This document shows positions 10,561-22,469 of a stretch of DNA of 64,000 bases, piece by piece. The notes under the pieces were generated by a model. The model was not told the DNA's origin, did no database searches, and was given only the letters and a program-made list of their open reading frames with translations. Source of the DNA: Luzula sylvatica (lineage: Eukaryota; Streptophyta; Magnoliopsida; Poales; Juncaceae); NCBI GenBank assembly GCA_946800325.1, contig OX326958.1, positions 65,886,366 to 65,950,365 of the forward strand, written 5' to 3'. The first letter of the stretch is position 1. Each line of letters starts with the position of its first letter. The translations under genes and the position numbers were made by a program.

Positions 10561-11640
10561 GCCAGATTACTCTGTCTCTCTCGTTCTTTCTCCCTCCCTC
10601 TCTCGTTCTTTCGTTCTTTCGCCTCCCCTAGTTTTAAGCGACACTCTTTCTCTCTTTCTAAGAAGCGACACTCCTTTTCTCTTTCTACTCCAGATACGAA
10701 GGAACACGTGGTTCATGGCGATAGAGGATGGAGGATACGTAATACCAACGTTTTTATGAAGATTTCGTCTCACGACTCATCTTAAAGATTTGGGTAACAA
10801 TTACAATTCGTTCCTTTTCAGTTTCATTGCATAATTCTAAAAGAAAAGTTTTCATCATATTTTTGAAATCGATGCATATTAGCTATTTCTTTGACAGTTT
10901 TGATTTTTTCTTCTTCACTTTTCCAATTCTTGACAGCTATTATTTTGATATCGTATTCTACTTAATTTGAATATTTTTTTGAGTTGGGGAATTTTGGATT
11001 CTAAGTTTCTCGAATCAGCAATTTTGATTTCGTAAATCTTCTTTAGGTGAATTTTTAAGTTTTTGAACTTAATTGATCCTATAAATAACTAATTTTGATG
11101 CTGTGGTCTAATTATTCGAAAACGTGTGCAATCATTTTTTTATCTTTCCTAATTAGTATTGTTTTCTAAAGAATTTGGAAGTTCTTATTGTGTTCTAATT
11201 TCTGAATTAGTTAGCCGTTTATTTGCTGGCCAGATTTGAAATCGATTAATTTAATCAATTTTATTATCTTTGTTTATTTAGCAAAAGAAGAAAAAGACGA
11301 GATACATACAGTACAGTATGTATTGCAAGTGAGGCCCCGTCCGATCAGAGCTCGGCTGAAATCACGCCGCAAGGAGCTCAATTGCAAGTGAGGCCCCATC
11401 CGTTTATTTTTCTCTGTATCGGACAAGCTGCGACTTCTATGGAGATTTGTCTCTGTATCAACAAATCTGGCCACCAAGGTAACCCAATTTGAAAATATTT
11501 TCCTTCCAAGAAATTTGAATATTCCATATCTGAATTAATTTGATTATTTTTTTTTATTGATCAGCGTATACCGTGATGACCGTTCCCAACAACAGTATGA
11601 AGACTTGCTGGGAAGGAGAAGAATCTTAAGCAGAGTTTAT
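10561..11640 (+). other. Leader-like and exon-like segments without recognised coding
   Basis: A CT-rich leader leads to ATG 10716, which opens only 14 codons (MAIEDGGY...). Exon-like GC-richer blocks lie at about 10680-10790 and 11280-11480. The second ends CCACCAAG before GTAACC, and a TTGATCAG acceptor-like site follows at about 11565. Within it ATTGCAAGTGAGGCCCC occurs twice (near 11321 and 11380). This could be a spliced non-coding transcript or a decayed gene. Nothing was recognised. Confidence 0.3.
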
Positions 11641-11643
11641 CCC

Positions 11644-11818
11644 TTGTGTGTATGTGTGTGTGTGATGAATTTATTGTATTATGTGTGTCTGTGATGTATG
11701 TGCTGTGTGGTGTGATGTATGTGTGTGTGATGTATATGTCTGTGATGTAGGAGATTGTGTGTGTGTGTGTGTGATGTATATGTGTCTGTGATGTAGGAGA
11801 GTGTGTGTGTGTGTGTGG
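11644..11818 (+). repeat. GT-rich microsatellite (GTGTGTGATGTATGTG type)
   Basis: Interrupted (GT)n with recurring GATGTATGTG and TCTGTGATGTAGGAGA words, leading directly into the GC-rich minisatellite. The minus-strand and plus-strand ORFs crossing it are composition artefacts. Confidence 0.85.
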
Positions 11819-11829
11819 TGTGGTGGAAG

Positions 11830-12540
11830 TCGGGTCCACGCGGGGCCCGGCCCGGGGGAGGGGGGTTGGGCCCACGAGGGGCCCGGCCCGGGAGGAGGGG
11901 TCGGCCCACCTTGGGCCCGGCCCGGGAGGGGGGTCGGCCCACCTTGGGCCCGGCCCGGGGGAGGAGGTCGGCCCCACGTGGGGCCCGGCCCGGGGAGGAG
12001 GTCGGGCCCCCGTGGGGCCCGGCCCGGGGGAAGGGTCGGGCCCCCGTGGGGCCCGGCCCGGGGGAAGGGGCGGGCCCACGCGGGGCCCGGCCCGGGGGAG
12101 GGGGGCGGGCCCACGCGGGGCCCGACCCGGGGGGAGGGGGCGGGCCCACGCGGGGCCCGGCCCGGGGGGAGGGGGTCGGGCCCACACGGGGCCCGGCCCG
12201 GGGGGAGGGGGGTCGGGCCCACGCGGGGTCCGGCCGGGGGGGAGGGGGTTCGGGCCCACGCGGGGTCCGGCCCGGGAGGAGGGGGTCGGGCCCACGCGGG
12301 GTCCGGCCCGAGGGGAGGGGGGTCGGGCCCACGCGGGGTCCGGCCCGAGGGGAGGGGGGTCGGGCCCACGCGGGGTCCGGCCCGGGGGGAGGGGGTCGGG
12401 CCCACGCGGGGTCCGGCCCGGGGGAGGGGGTCGGGCCCGGGGGATTGTCGGGCCCATGTGGGGCCTGGCCCGGGGGGGGGGGGGTCGGGCCCGGGGGATT
12501 GTCGGGCCCATGTGGGGCCTGGCCCGGGGGGGGGGGGATT
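11830..12540 (+). repeat. GC-rich minisatellite, about 35-bp unit, roughly 20 copies
   Basis: The repeat core is GGGCCCACGCGGGGCCCGG followed by CCCGGGGGAGGGGG. Successive GGGCCCACG words at about 12072, 12107 and 12142 give a 35-bp period. The final two copies are longer (about 55 bp) and contain GGGGGATTGTCGGGCCC. Base composition is extreme (mostly G and C) in an otherwise AT-rich region. The unit lacks stop codons and its length is not a multiple of three, so long proline/glycine/arginine ORFs open in several frames on both strands; these are not genes. Runs of five or more G could form G-quadruplexes. Confidence 0.92.
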
Positions 12541-12660
12541 GTCGGCGCCAGGTTTTTTTTTTTTTGTGGGGTGGGGGGTGGGGGGGCCTGGTCCTGGGTC
12601 AATTGTGATGGGGATCGATGGAACCTTTCTATGGGGGCCTGGTCCTGGGTCAAAAAGTGA
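12541..12660 (+). repeat. Short flanking duplication after the minisatellite
   Basis: GGGGGCCTGGTCCTGGGTCAA occurs at about 12583 and again at about 12632, separated by unique sequence. It marks the edge of the GC-rich array. Confidence 0.6.
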
Positions 12661-12730
12661 TTTAATTTCTTATGTATATAATTTTTTTTTTAATTAATAA
12701 AATGAGTTTTTTTTATACTTCTTTTTATTG

Positions 12731-14016
12731 GTGGCAATTTCACTTGTATCCTTCCAAAATCTAATATCATATTTGTCCTTCACAAACCGAATATATCAAA
12801 TTTATCCTTCCATACACAAGAATCTATCAAATTAATCCAAAACCGTTAATTTTAACCAAGAATAATCAAAACTAATCCAAAACCGTTAACTTTGATAAAA
12901 AAATAATCAAATTAAGTTTAACTCTAATTTAATTGCATAAAAATTAAACAATCGGCTCATTTGCACAGCACCACCCTCTGATTTTCATGTGTATTTTTTT
13001 TGTAGTGAATTGCTCCCCACTCCCAAGTCCCAATCCACAACCCAAAATACGGCCTCTCTCTCGTTCAATTTTGAGAAATCACAAGGCACGAGCAAACAAC
13101 TTGTCCATCTTTCATGGCCCCCTCTCGTAATTACACTCCATGAATCGTGTTCTTCTCATACTACCATAAATAATGACTGTCTCATGCTCCATAAATTCCA
13201 AGACATCATAGTTGGAACTGGAAGAATTGGGTATTTTGACAGGTGATCCTAGAAATTGGAAGTTAGCATAACTTAAACAAATTTGGTTTATTATGAATCA
13301 TAGTTAAACTGGGTACACTTCAAAACAGATAGTTGTTACTATTAATTGGTGAGTGGGTTTAAATGTTATATTAATTGCATAAAAATGACACTATGTAGCT
13401 GATTTGGCAATTTTTTCTACTTCTTTTGGTTGGTAGTTTCTTATTGTGAGAGTATTGGTGCCTGGTAGTCACTAATTGTGAATCGATTAATAAATTCAAC
13501 TTATTTAACTTTGTTAATTATTGTTGTTTAACAATTCATATTCTCTAAAAACAAAATAGACAAACTTAGAAGATGAGTAAGAAAGTGTGCTTTTGTGTTA
13601 TGTTCCCTGACCAAGAAATAAAACAGAGTATTGGAGAGATTCACTGCTTCACGAGATAGAAAAGTTCAAGGTCCTTAAAGAGATGAAACAAACTGAATAG
13701 GAGAGAGATTCAACTAGTTTATTTTTTTTAATTGTTTTGGACATACTAAAAATAAATTCTCAATATTATCGAATTTTTTGTATGCAGTCTTCACAGTACT
13801 AGTTCATGAAAAAAGAAGAAGAAAGGATTGACTTGAAGGAAAAAGGACCATTGACCAAGGACAGAAAGGTAATTTCAATAAGAAGCACTAACGGAGTTAA
13901 CTTTTGGTTAAATACGAAATTATTCGAGTGATAGAAGGATAAATATGATATTAGACTTTTTAGAGGGATAAATTAGATATTCTTGTTTTTTGGGAGGATA
14001 CATGAGAAATTCTGCC
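12731..14016. mobile_element. Mutator-like element with 9-bp target duplication TTTTTATTG
   Basis: Perfect 9-bp direct repeats TTTTTATTG lie at 12722-12730 and 14017-14025. Between them are inverted ends of roughly 60-100 bp, GTGGCAATTTCACTTGTATCC against the reverse complement of GGATACATGAGAAATTCTGCC, and both arms share CTAATATCATATTTRTCC. A 9-bp duplication with long inverted ends is the Mutator hallmark. No transposase is present. The interior has a less AT-rich stretch (13000-13250) that reads like a captured gene piece, with an 85-codon ORF at 12989-13246, but I do not recognise it. The element is therefore non-autonomous and possibly Pack-MULE-like. Confidence 0.8.
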
Positions 14017-14025
14017 TTTTTATTG

Positions 14026-14700
14026 AATCAATGCCATTAATGGTCCTCATCTACTGCATAATCAATTCATCTTCTTTGTTCTCTTCTCATGACCATGAGA
14101 CATGGGAAGAAACTATATGAAAAAAAAATATGTTTATTAATCAAATAAATTACATCTCTAAAAAATGACAGAAGTGTACCGATCAAATTGCAAATACAAT
14201 GAAATTGTTTTATTACATCTAAAACACAGAAACAATCTATAATTCTATAGCATCTCAAAATAATGTTAAAAGTTCTAAATTGAGGGTGAGTAATTGACCG
14301 GGTAATACTTATGTTCCAAATATATTTTTTTATGAATGGGTGGCCAACAAGATTAAATCTACCTGAAAAGAAAAGAAAATTTTGGTGTATATATGGGAGA
14401 AGAGCTAGTTAATTATCCATTCATCTCTTTTCACCGTTTCATGCAAATGTTTTGTGGTTTTTTTTTTTTAAATTTTTTTTGAAGATTTTATACGATTTCA
14501 TTTTTAGTGAAAATTTCATTAGGCAACATTGTTATTTGTTTGTACTTAAAAAAAATATTGAAATAAAAATATAAAAAATTGACATCAGCAATCACATATT
14601 TATTCGGACTCAAGTTAGCAGAAATATCGGTCTTGTGCTAACATGCGCAAGGTGGGCTCCATGTTGATACGGGTGCCTTTGATCAGGAACATATATTATG
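14026..14700. other. No recognisable feature
   Basis: AT-rich intergenic DNA with poly-T runs near 14460. No ORF, RNA gene or transposon end could be supported. Confidence 0.5.
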
Positions 14701-14703
14701 GTT

Positions 14704-15076
14704 AGGGTTTAGGGTTTAGTAACTTTTATTGTAACTTTTTATGTAACCTAAGTAGATGTGTCACTATAAAATAGCGAAATTTGATGAACTTGAACCATAT
14801 ATTAACCGACCCCTACTCTCTTCTCTCTCCTCAATAATGACCCACACAACCCACCGACGGTCTCTCACTCTCTTTCTCTTCTCGTTTGCGAGCTCAATCT
14901 CGGCAATTAACGGTGATTTTATTGTTTCTTGAATTAGGCATTTCTTTCCTCGATTGGATCCGGTAAGAAAGTCCTCGATTTGTGATTGGCGGTTGCTACA
15001 GGCGCCGAAGAAGGATTCGAAACCCCCTCCATCGTCCAATCACGCCAAGTCCAGTAGAGGCAAGCAAAAGAAGAAG
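14704..15076 (+). pseudogene. Ribosomal protein eS25: promoter and N-terminal exon fragment
   Basis: After a GGTTGCTACAG acceptor at 15001 the sequence encodes APKKDSKPPPSSNHAKSSRG followed by KQKKK (15002-15076). This is the N-terminal, lysine-rich tail of small-subunit ribosomal protein eS25, normally preceded by an initiator ATG in a separate exon. Upstream are a double telo-box (AGGGTTTAGGGTTTAG, about 14704-14719) and a CTATAAAATAG TATA box near 14763, the standard architecture of plant ribosomal-protein promoters. After KQKKK the similarity ends (TRPFDLL, stop) and the rRNA-binding core of about 80 residues is missing. No clear ATG exon is visible. Promoter plus first coding piece only, so a truncated copy. 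Confidence 0.8.
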
Positions 15077-17464
15077 ACAAGACCTTTTGACCTGCTCTAA
15101 GATTATTAATGGTTTCTTCAAGTCAATTTTATCTGGTTCTTTTCAGGGGCGGCTCAAATATTTCGGGGACTCTCGTCAATATATTGAAAATTCTTGTATT
15201 ATTTTATAATTAAATTTTTTAATATGTTGCAAGCATATTAAATTAAAATTCCTAAAACTTTAAAAATATTTCGGACTGATACTAGTACATTATAAAACTC
15301 AAACAAGAATATTCTAAACCAACATATTATTTCTTGCACAAAAAATAAAAGGAAAATAATCAAACAAAATTTGTCGAAATAAAAATTGTTTTGTTGATTG
15401 AAATTTCTAAATATCAATGTATCATCTCTCAATAAATTAAACAAGGCATAAATTTAACTAAACAAAAATCCCAAAATTTAGTATCCAAATGAAAAAACAA
15501 AATCGAAATATTATCAAGAATTGACATATATTAATTAATACAAATCAAGATTCATCAAACAAAAAAAATACGTATACATCAAGCTATACAAAATTATGAT
15601 TAAATGTATGAATCATGATTAGTATCAATTAAAAATGGAAGATGTTATTCTATTTGGTCATATCGTCCGCAAATGGAAAGATAAATTATGGACGAAATTT
15701 TGGGACTCAAATGTGTGAAGTTAATTTAGAAATGACAAATATACATTCTTAATTATTATATATTTTTTTTAATTTCATTTTCATTAGTATGTTAAATAAA
15801 GGGTCTTTATTTTTTTTTGGGCCTTAAGACCACCGCAGCAAAAAGAGAAGGTTTAACAATGCCGTGCTTTTCCAAGTCAGATACGACAAAATGTTGGTCA
15901 AAGTTCCCTAGTTCAAGCAAATCACTCCATCAATCCTCTCTGAAAGACTAAGTGCTTGGTTTGCAAATTGGTTCGACAATTTCAAATTTCAAAATATAAA
16001 TTCGGGCATAAATACTAATTGCTTGGTTTGCAGATATTTCACTGTTATTTTGACTTTTATTTTTATTGAAGCAAACATGTCGCTTGGTTTTAGGTTTTAC
16101 TTGATTGATTACTTTTAATGTTTTTAGTTTTTTAGGCATGGCGATTCCGAAGTGGACATCGAATTTTCGAGGAAAGGGCTGGAACCGAAATAACGATAAT
16201 GACTCGTGTGTTAAATAATAAATACCATATGTTAATTGTAATTATCATATATGTATTATTTTGTAATATTTGGTATCGTACATTAACTTAAATTCAATTA
16301 GTTAGTTACCATTTATATGAAATGAAATATTAGTTTTACCATTTTTATGTTTTTGCAATTATTAACTTTTAATTGAAAATTTTGAACAATTTAGAAGGTG
16401 TTAATGACTTGGGGGGGAGTGTGCCAATTAAAAAATACAAATAACGAATTAATTGCCTTGTATGTATCCATTATGAAATATAAATTTATGTTAATTGGAG
16501 TACCATTAATTACCTTGTGTATATGACTATATGTACTTGATTGAAAAAAAATCTTGATCTCGATCAAATGAAGTCAGCGAGGGGTAAATTTGTCATTTTT
16601 CACTTCACGAGCCCCCTTCTCTGCTCTCGACTTCACCCACGACACCTTGTTACTCCATAACTAAAAATTTACAAATAAAACCATCATTAACTACAAATTA
16701 ATTTCAATTAATAAAGGTACCATTTGTGAGGAATTAGAATTAATATGAACTTCAAGAAGCATTAATCGAGTTAAAAGTACGAATTCACCTGAAATCTCCA
16801 GCGATTCGTTGGCTCGAAGAAGAGTGTTTGCTCCGGCTTAAAGGCAAAAACCTAAATTGAAAAATAAAATAAAATTGGAACTAGAAAATAACTATTAAAT
16901 AAAACTATACATGAAAATTTATTCTTCGCAACTGACCAATTTACAAAGAAGGCCTAGCTAGTTCTCTAGATTTAATGTAAGAATTAACTAAGAGGAATTA
17001 ACTTAATAAATGAAAGAATCTAGATCAGTATCGTACTTTATAAGCCAACTTTTTATTAATCCTAAATTTGAATCAATTCAACTAGATAATTTGCTAGATA
17101 AATATCTCTTAATTAACCCTAAATTTGGATTAACAATTAACAGTAAATACCTGTTAACAGGGAAAATCAGTGAATTAACCCTAATGTTTACAGTAAATAC
17201 CAGTTAACCGTCAAAAGGATAACTTAAAATTGACTTAAAATCAGCGAATGAACCCTAATTGCCTCAAAATTGATTTATAAATCACTTCAAAATCGATTTA
17301 GAAATCACCTCAAAATTGTTTTAGAACTCACCTAGAGGAATTTTCAATTGAGAATCATCAGAGGCTGAAGAAAGAGACGAACTCCCCTTTTCTCACCCGT
17401 CGATGTGTGAACTTCCGCTTTCTCCGCCACGACGAAGAGGAGAATGGGGGAGAGGACATGAGGG
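15077..17464. other. No gene; AT-rich intergenic DNA
   Basis: The segment after the eS25 fragment begins CAGGGGCGGCTC (15145), which resembles a hAT-type transposon end, but no partner end was found. A weak repetition (TTAACCCTAA..., AACAGTAAATACC) lies at 17100-17200. Short ORFs here have no recognisable domain. Confidence 0.5.
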
Positions 17465-17700
17465 TAGGGGTGTCAACGGTTCGGATACGGTTCGGATAGT
17501 GGTCATACCAGATCCATATCCATATTTTTTTTTTTTCGAATACGGATCCGGATACGGAACTAGCCTGATCCGGATACGGTTCGGATATTAAACGGATACG
17601 GATACGATTCGGATATTGTCGAATACGGATACGGATCATATTCGAATATTAAAACGGATACTATGACATGATAATATTTTTTATATTTAAAATTCAAATT
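17465..17700. mobile_element. hAT-type MITE fragment (one end), same family as 41506-42138
   Basis: TAGGGGTGTCAACGG followed by GGTTCGGATACGG-type short repeats matches the reverse complement of the right end of the complete element at 41506-42138 over about 230 bp (through AAAACGGATACTATG). No matching TTGACACCCCTA end occurs downstream, so the element is truncated. ORFs made of repeated I-R-I-R or S-G-S-G codons are artefacts of the short repeats. Confidence 0.75.
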
Positions 17701-17982
17701 CAAATATTTATTATTTTTAATACATGTTTAATAAAAATGGAATTGATTGTACACAGATTTAATAAGATAATATACAAAATAAATGAACTCAATATATAAA
17801 AAAATCTAAAAAGTGAATACAAATTAATATACAAAATAATATATATAAATGGAATTGATTGAACACATGTTTGATAAAATAAGATAAATGTGAAATATAA
17901 AAAAAAGAGTAAAAGCCCATGTTCAACACAGGCCCAATGGTTTTCCAAAAATTAGCTTTTGAGCGGAAGGGTAAGATTTTAA

Positions 17983-19497
17983 GGGCCTGTTTGATTTGAG
18001 GGATTTTGATGTACATGGATATGTGAAATACATGTATTTTACTATCCATGTATTTGATAATCCATGTGAGTTGTTTGATTTGTTGTATTTGGTAATCCAT
18101 ATATATCAAATCCTTTGTTTGATTCTTGGTACAAAAATCCATGATTTTAATATTTTAATGTATATCATTTATTATATTACTATATTATGTTATTGTGTAT
18201 TATATTATACTGTTGTACAATATATATTATAGTATTATATTTAATATTACATTGTTTAATATTATATTATATGATATTATACTATTTATATTATTTTATA
18301 TTATATTGTTTTATATTTATATTATATAATATTATTTTGTTTTATATGATATTATTTTATATTATATTTTGTTTTAAAGTATATTATATTGTATTAAACT
18401 ATATTATATTATATTTATACTCTAATATATATATAATATAATATTAAAATTATATAATATTATATTCATATATAATATTTAAATTATATAATATTATATT
18501 CATATAATACATATGATTATATTTTTTATTATTTTATATATATTATATTATACTTTAATATATTATTATATTATATTATATTATTATTATTATTTTCATA
18601 TTGTATTATATTATATTATATTATTATTACTATTATTAATTATATTATTTTGTATTATTATTATATTATATTATATTATATTATATTATATTGTATTGTA
18701 TTGTATTATACTGTATTATATTATATTATACTCTAATATATATATATAATATAATATTTAAATTATATAATATTATATTCATATAATACATATGATTATA
18801 TTTTTTATTATTTTATATATATTATATTATACTTTAATATATTATTATATTATATTATATTATTATTATTATTATTATTATCATTATTATTATTATCATA
18901 TTGTATTATATTATATTATTATTATTACTATTATTAATTATATTATTTTGTATTATTATTATATTATATTATATTATATTATATTATATTGTATTATACT
19001 ATATTATATTATATTATACTCTAATATATATATAATATAATATTTAAATTATATAATATTATATTCATATAATACATATGATTATATTTTTTTTATTATT
19101 TTATATATATTATATTATACTTTAATATATTATTATATTATATTATATTATTATATTACATTGTATTATTTTATATTATATTATTTTTATAATATATTAT
19201 ATTAAATAATATTACCTTATATAATAGTATATAATATTATATTATTATTTTATAATATAATATAATATAATATAATATTTATCATTATTTATTTATATAT
19301 TTTGGAAAAATAATTTTATAATGAAATCTATGGATATAGCTTATCCAATTTTGAAATACCAAATTTTTTGGTGTATTTCACCATCCACCCTCAAATCCAT
19401 CTCCACCCTCAAATACACCAAATCAAACAAAGGATTTCGAGCTTATCCCGTATTTTGAAATACATCTCCACCTAAATCCCTCAAATCAAACATGCCC
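17983..19497. mobile_element. Harbinger/Tourist-type element with TAA target duplication
   Basis: The ends are inverted repeats, GGGCCTGTTTGATTTGAGGG and the reverse complement of CCCTCAAATCAAACATGCCC, flanked by TAA on both sides (17980-17982 and 19498-19500). A 3-bp TWA duplication with GGGCCTGTTTG ends is typical of PIF/Harbinger MITEs. The 1515-bp length is large for a MITE because the interior has been expanded by tandem AT repeats. No transposase is present. Confidence 0.85.
18419..19140. repeat. Tandem AT-rich repeat inside the Harbinger element, about 280-310-bp unit
   Basis: Blocks beginning ACTCTAATATATATATAATA recur near 18419, 18730 and 19018, each followed by ATTCATATAATACATATGATT and ATATTTTTTATTATTTTATA. 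Units therefore repeat about every 280-310 bp, with (TTA)n tracts of variable length. The I/Y/L-rich ORFs here are not genes. Confidence 0.8.
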
Positions 19498-19500
19498 TAA

Positions 19501-20268
19501 GAAGCTTAATTGTCCCACTTAGTTTGTAGTGATTATACCTCCTCAACTCATCAACTCATGTAAATTTCTATTTTTTTCATAAATTTTGCAAAAATATCAA
19601 AATTGAAGTCTTACACCAGAAAAATACTAAATTTTCATGTTTTTACTCCATAATTCAAGACTCAACGTGTGCAAATTTTATTTTATTTTTTCAAAAATTT
19701 CACAAAAATGTAAAAATTGAAATCTAACACTTAGAAGAAATTTGTAAAACCGTTTCTAAGACTTTAACTAAGTAATTATATGCAAGTTTCTAAAATAATT
19801 CAATTCTTTGGAAAATAAAAAAATAAAGTTTGACACCTAGAAAAAAAATGAATTATCATTAACTGAATCAACGTACATGGTTTAACCAACTAGTCAAGGG
19901 GCAGTGATTCAGATTGTTTCGGATCCCTCTAATATCTAATGAGAAATGGATGATTCTTCGGCCGCTCCTCAATTGCTTTTTCAACCTAGATAATTAGTAA
20001 ATTGTAAAATTCTTATGAATTCCAAATCCAATTGAATGAATTCTACATATTAATTAATTTCATTTTGTTAACATTATTTTGAAATTATGTGTATCTTGCT
20101 TACATTACTCGCTAATATTCGAGGTTTGATATTATCGAGCACGCTAATTAGTACTGGTCCCCTCGGTCCACTTCCAGATTGTTTTTGTATTTATATTTTT
20201 AAATTAGAGTGTATACTACAAGTCTACACGTGGTCCACTCCATTCTAGCTCATTTTTTTTGCATGAAA
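19501..20268. other. No gene; degenerate repeats related to 37150-37860
   Basis: Words such as AAAATTGAAGTCTTACACC and TAAATTTTCATGTTTTT recur at about 19590-19860 and again in the region after the satellite array (37.2-37.9 kb). No ends or coding signal were seen. It ends where copy 2 of the segmental duplication begins. Confidence 0.5.
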
Positions 20269-21102
20269 GGCATGTTAATAAGTTTGAGGGTTTGATTGGA
20301 AATTGTACCGAATGTAATAATAATTTATGCAAACTCTTCCTGTGCACTCATATTTGGACATTAGCAATATTTCACATCATCAATTTTGTTTCAATTTTTG
20401 AAAAATTATGTCATGTGGTTGATCTTGTTTGATTTAAACATGATTTTTTATAACTTCGTTCGATCGTATTTATTTACTTGTCATTATTTTGCATGTTGTT
20501 TTAAACAATCTCATTAATACATGCAATATTTGTGTTTTATTATTACATAGTGTACGATCAAAAAATTGACGATTAGATTCAGTATCCACCATGACAAAAA
20601 TTTAATACGAAAAGAAAGATTGAGTAAAATATCAATATTCTCTATATAATCATAGAATTCAATGCATCTTGGTGTTATAAACTTATAATAGATCATATTG
20701 AATTTGTTTCTTCATATTTCTTTTTCTATTTTTATATATTTGGCTTTGAAAAATAATGATTTTTAGTTATATATTGTGTATCTCATACTAAAATATTCAT
20801 ATATAATAAAATCCTATCTAATTACCACATAATTTTTTCTCTAATTATAACTTTGAAATAAAAGAAACTATATAAGAAAGGCAATGCAACCTAATTTAAT
20901 TTTATATAATTAATTTTTAATATTATTAGTATATTATTATAATTATTTTGTTATTAACTATTTATTAAATTTTCCACTGGCTTTCTACGAGCGTTACAAA
21001 CAATCCTTTGGTAACTTCTGTCGGTGAAAAACCGCCGGCTCGAGACATGTTGTCCACGCCTCTCCTTTGCTTATTTTTCTTTTTTATTACCGAGCCTCGA
21101 CT

Positions 21103-21120
21103 CCTAACCCTAACCCTAAT
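21103..21120 (+). promoter_or_regulatory. Telo-box tract (copy 2)
   Basis: CCTAACCCTAACCCTAAT, followed by a TATA-like CTATTTTATAAATT, matches the copy-1 arrangement at 1675-1704. Confidence 0.5.
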
Positions 21121-21347
21121 CTATTTTATAAATTCCAAACTCTTTCTAATTTGCTGACCAACCTTCCTGCGCCGCCAACTCGATTTCCCCCTTTTTTCTA
21201 TAAGAATCACAGTTATGAGTCGTAAATACTCTCATGACCATCCTTATCTTCCATTGTACGTGCATAGAACGAAAGATAAATCACAAATTCGACGATACAT
21301 GACATAAAGAGGATCAGCCTTCATGTGCGAGTAATCGGGAAGTAATG

Positions 21348-21424
21348 ATGGTAAAGGGGGATGGGTTGCTCACGCGTTTTACCTTTTGGTGATGCTACCA
21401 CTATTGTAGAGTGCATTCATAGAT
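21348..21424 (+). pseudogene. RING-finger exon 1 with 20-bp deletion (copy 2)
   Basis: MVKGDGLLTRF is followed by a frameshift: 20 bp encoding the first zinc-binding cysteine pair (TCHLCGDVLFD in copy 1) are missing, and TGA follows within a few codons. The rest (ATTIVECIH) is still readable in another frame up to a GTGAGT donor at 21425. The gene copy cannot make a RING domain. Confidence 0.75.
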
Positions 21425-22257
21425 GTGAGTATATATTTTTTCTTATTTGGTATGCTTTGATTTATTTACAAGATGAACTTTTCATTTTTCCTTTTGTTTT
21501 TTTCACCCATTTTCAATAGAGATTTGGTTTGCATTGCATACTATAAAAATCAGTTTTGTTAGATTTTGGTTAGGGATTTCTCATTTATTTATATTTTGAG
21601 GTTTCTTTCCTTCGAGAGAAACTGATTCTATTTGATTTACAGGTAACTATATATAATTAAAATTAAAATATAATTAATTCACTCATACTTTGTAACTTGC
21701 ATGGTAATGAAGTCTGCCGTTTTGAGTAAATACACAATTGCTTATTGCTTTAATAGATAATAATTAACAACACATTCATGTTTTTTTCATAAATGATAAA
21801 TTATTAAATCATAACATTAAAGAGCATTAAATTATATATTGGGCCGTTTGGCAAGTGGAATTAGTAGAGTGGAACCGGATTATTGATTTAGATTATAAGG
21901 TGTAAACAAAATTCTGCAATTAGTAATTTCACAGATGTTGGAAAGATAATTCTTAGTTTTTTTGTTGTTTAATTTTTTTTGGGAATTTCATTATTGAAAT
22001 TGTAGAAACAATGTTTAATTAAAATTAGTAAAAATATATTATATGTCGTGCTTTAATCATAAAATAATGTTAAGAATATTTAATTATAATTATAATTTAT
22101 AATATATATCTAATAATACTATAACATAATCATTTTATTGTTATAATATAAATATTTTTATACTTTATAATATAATAATAATTATTATAATATTACTACA
22201 AATGATAATTTTTATTATAATGTTATTACAATATAATAATAATTGTTATTTATATAA

Positions 22258-22469
22258 TAGAGTTATGTTTGGTATTTGTATTTTTGGAACTTGTATTTGT
22301 ATTTATTCAAGTATAAATAGCCAAACTTGTATTTGAATTTGTGTTTATGTCACTTGAATTTGTGTTTAAACTTGTATTTGAATTTGTGGAGTTATTCAAG
22401 TATGTTTGGAATTTTAATATACATTAGTTAATTAATTAAATTAAAATATAATTAATTATTAAATAGCCA
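22258..22469. other. Insertion with TTTGTATTTG-type short repeats
   Basis: Absent from copy 1, this stretch contains repeated ACTTGTATTTGAATTTGTG and TTATTCAAGTAT words and adjoins the CACTA end. It may belong to the same transposon or be an older MITE; no clear termini were seen. Confidence 0.4.

Noticed and set aside
11561..12697. Six overlapping P/G/R-rich ORFs of 240-324 codons
   Set aside because: They arise because the GC-rich 35-bp repeat has no stop codons in any frame; none has a domain, and both strands are equally open.
14704..14719. Telomeric repeats as evidence of a telomere fusion
   Set aside because: Only two or three units, placed just upstream of TATA boxes here and at 1675 and 21103; they fit telo-box promoter motifs.
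15145..15830. hAT element starting CAGGGGCGGCTC
   Set aside because: No inverted partner end or target duplication found downstream.
17403..17639. ORFs with repeated I-R-I-R and Y-P-D-P peptides
   Set aside because: Translation of the hAT MITE GGATACGG-type repeats; the same occurs at 41511-41723.
18187..19040. Hydrophobic I/Y/L-rich ORFs that might look like membrane proteins
   Set aside because: Pure AT tandem repeat inside a MITE.
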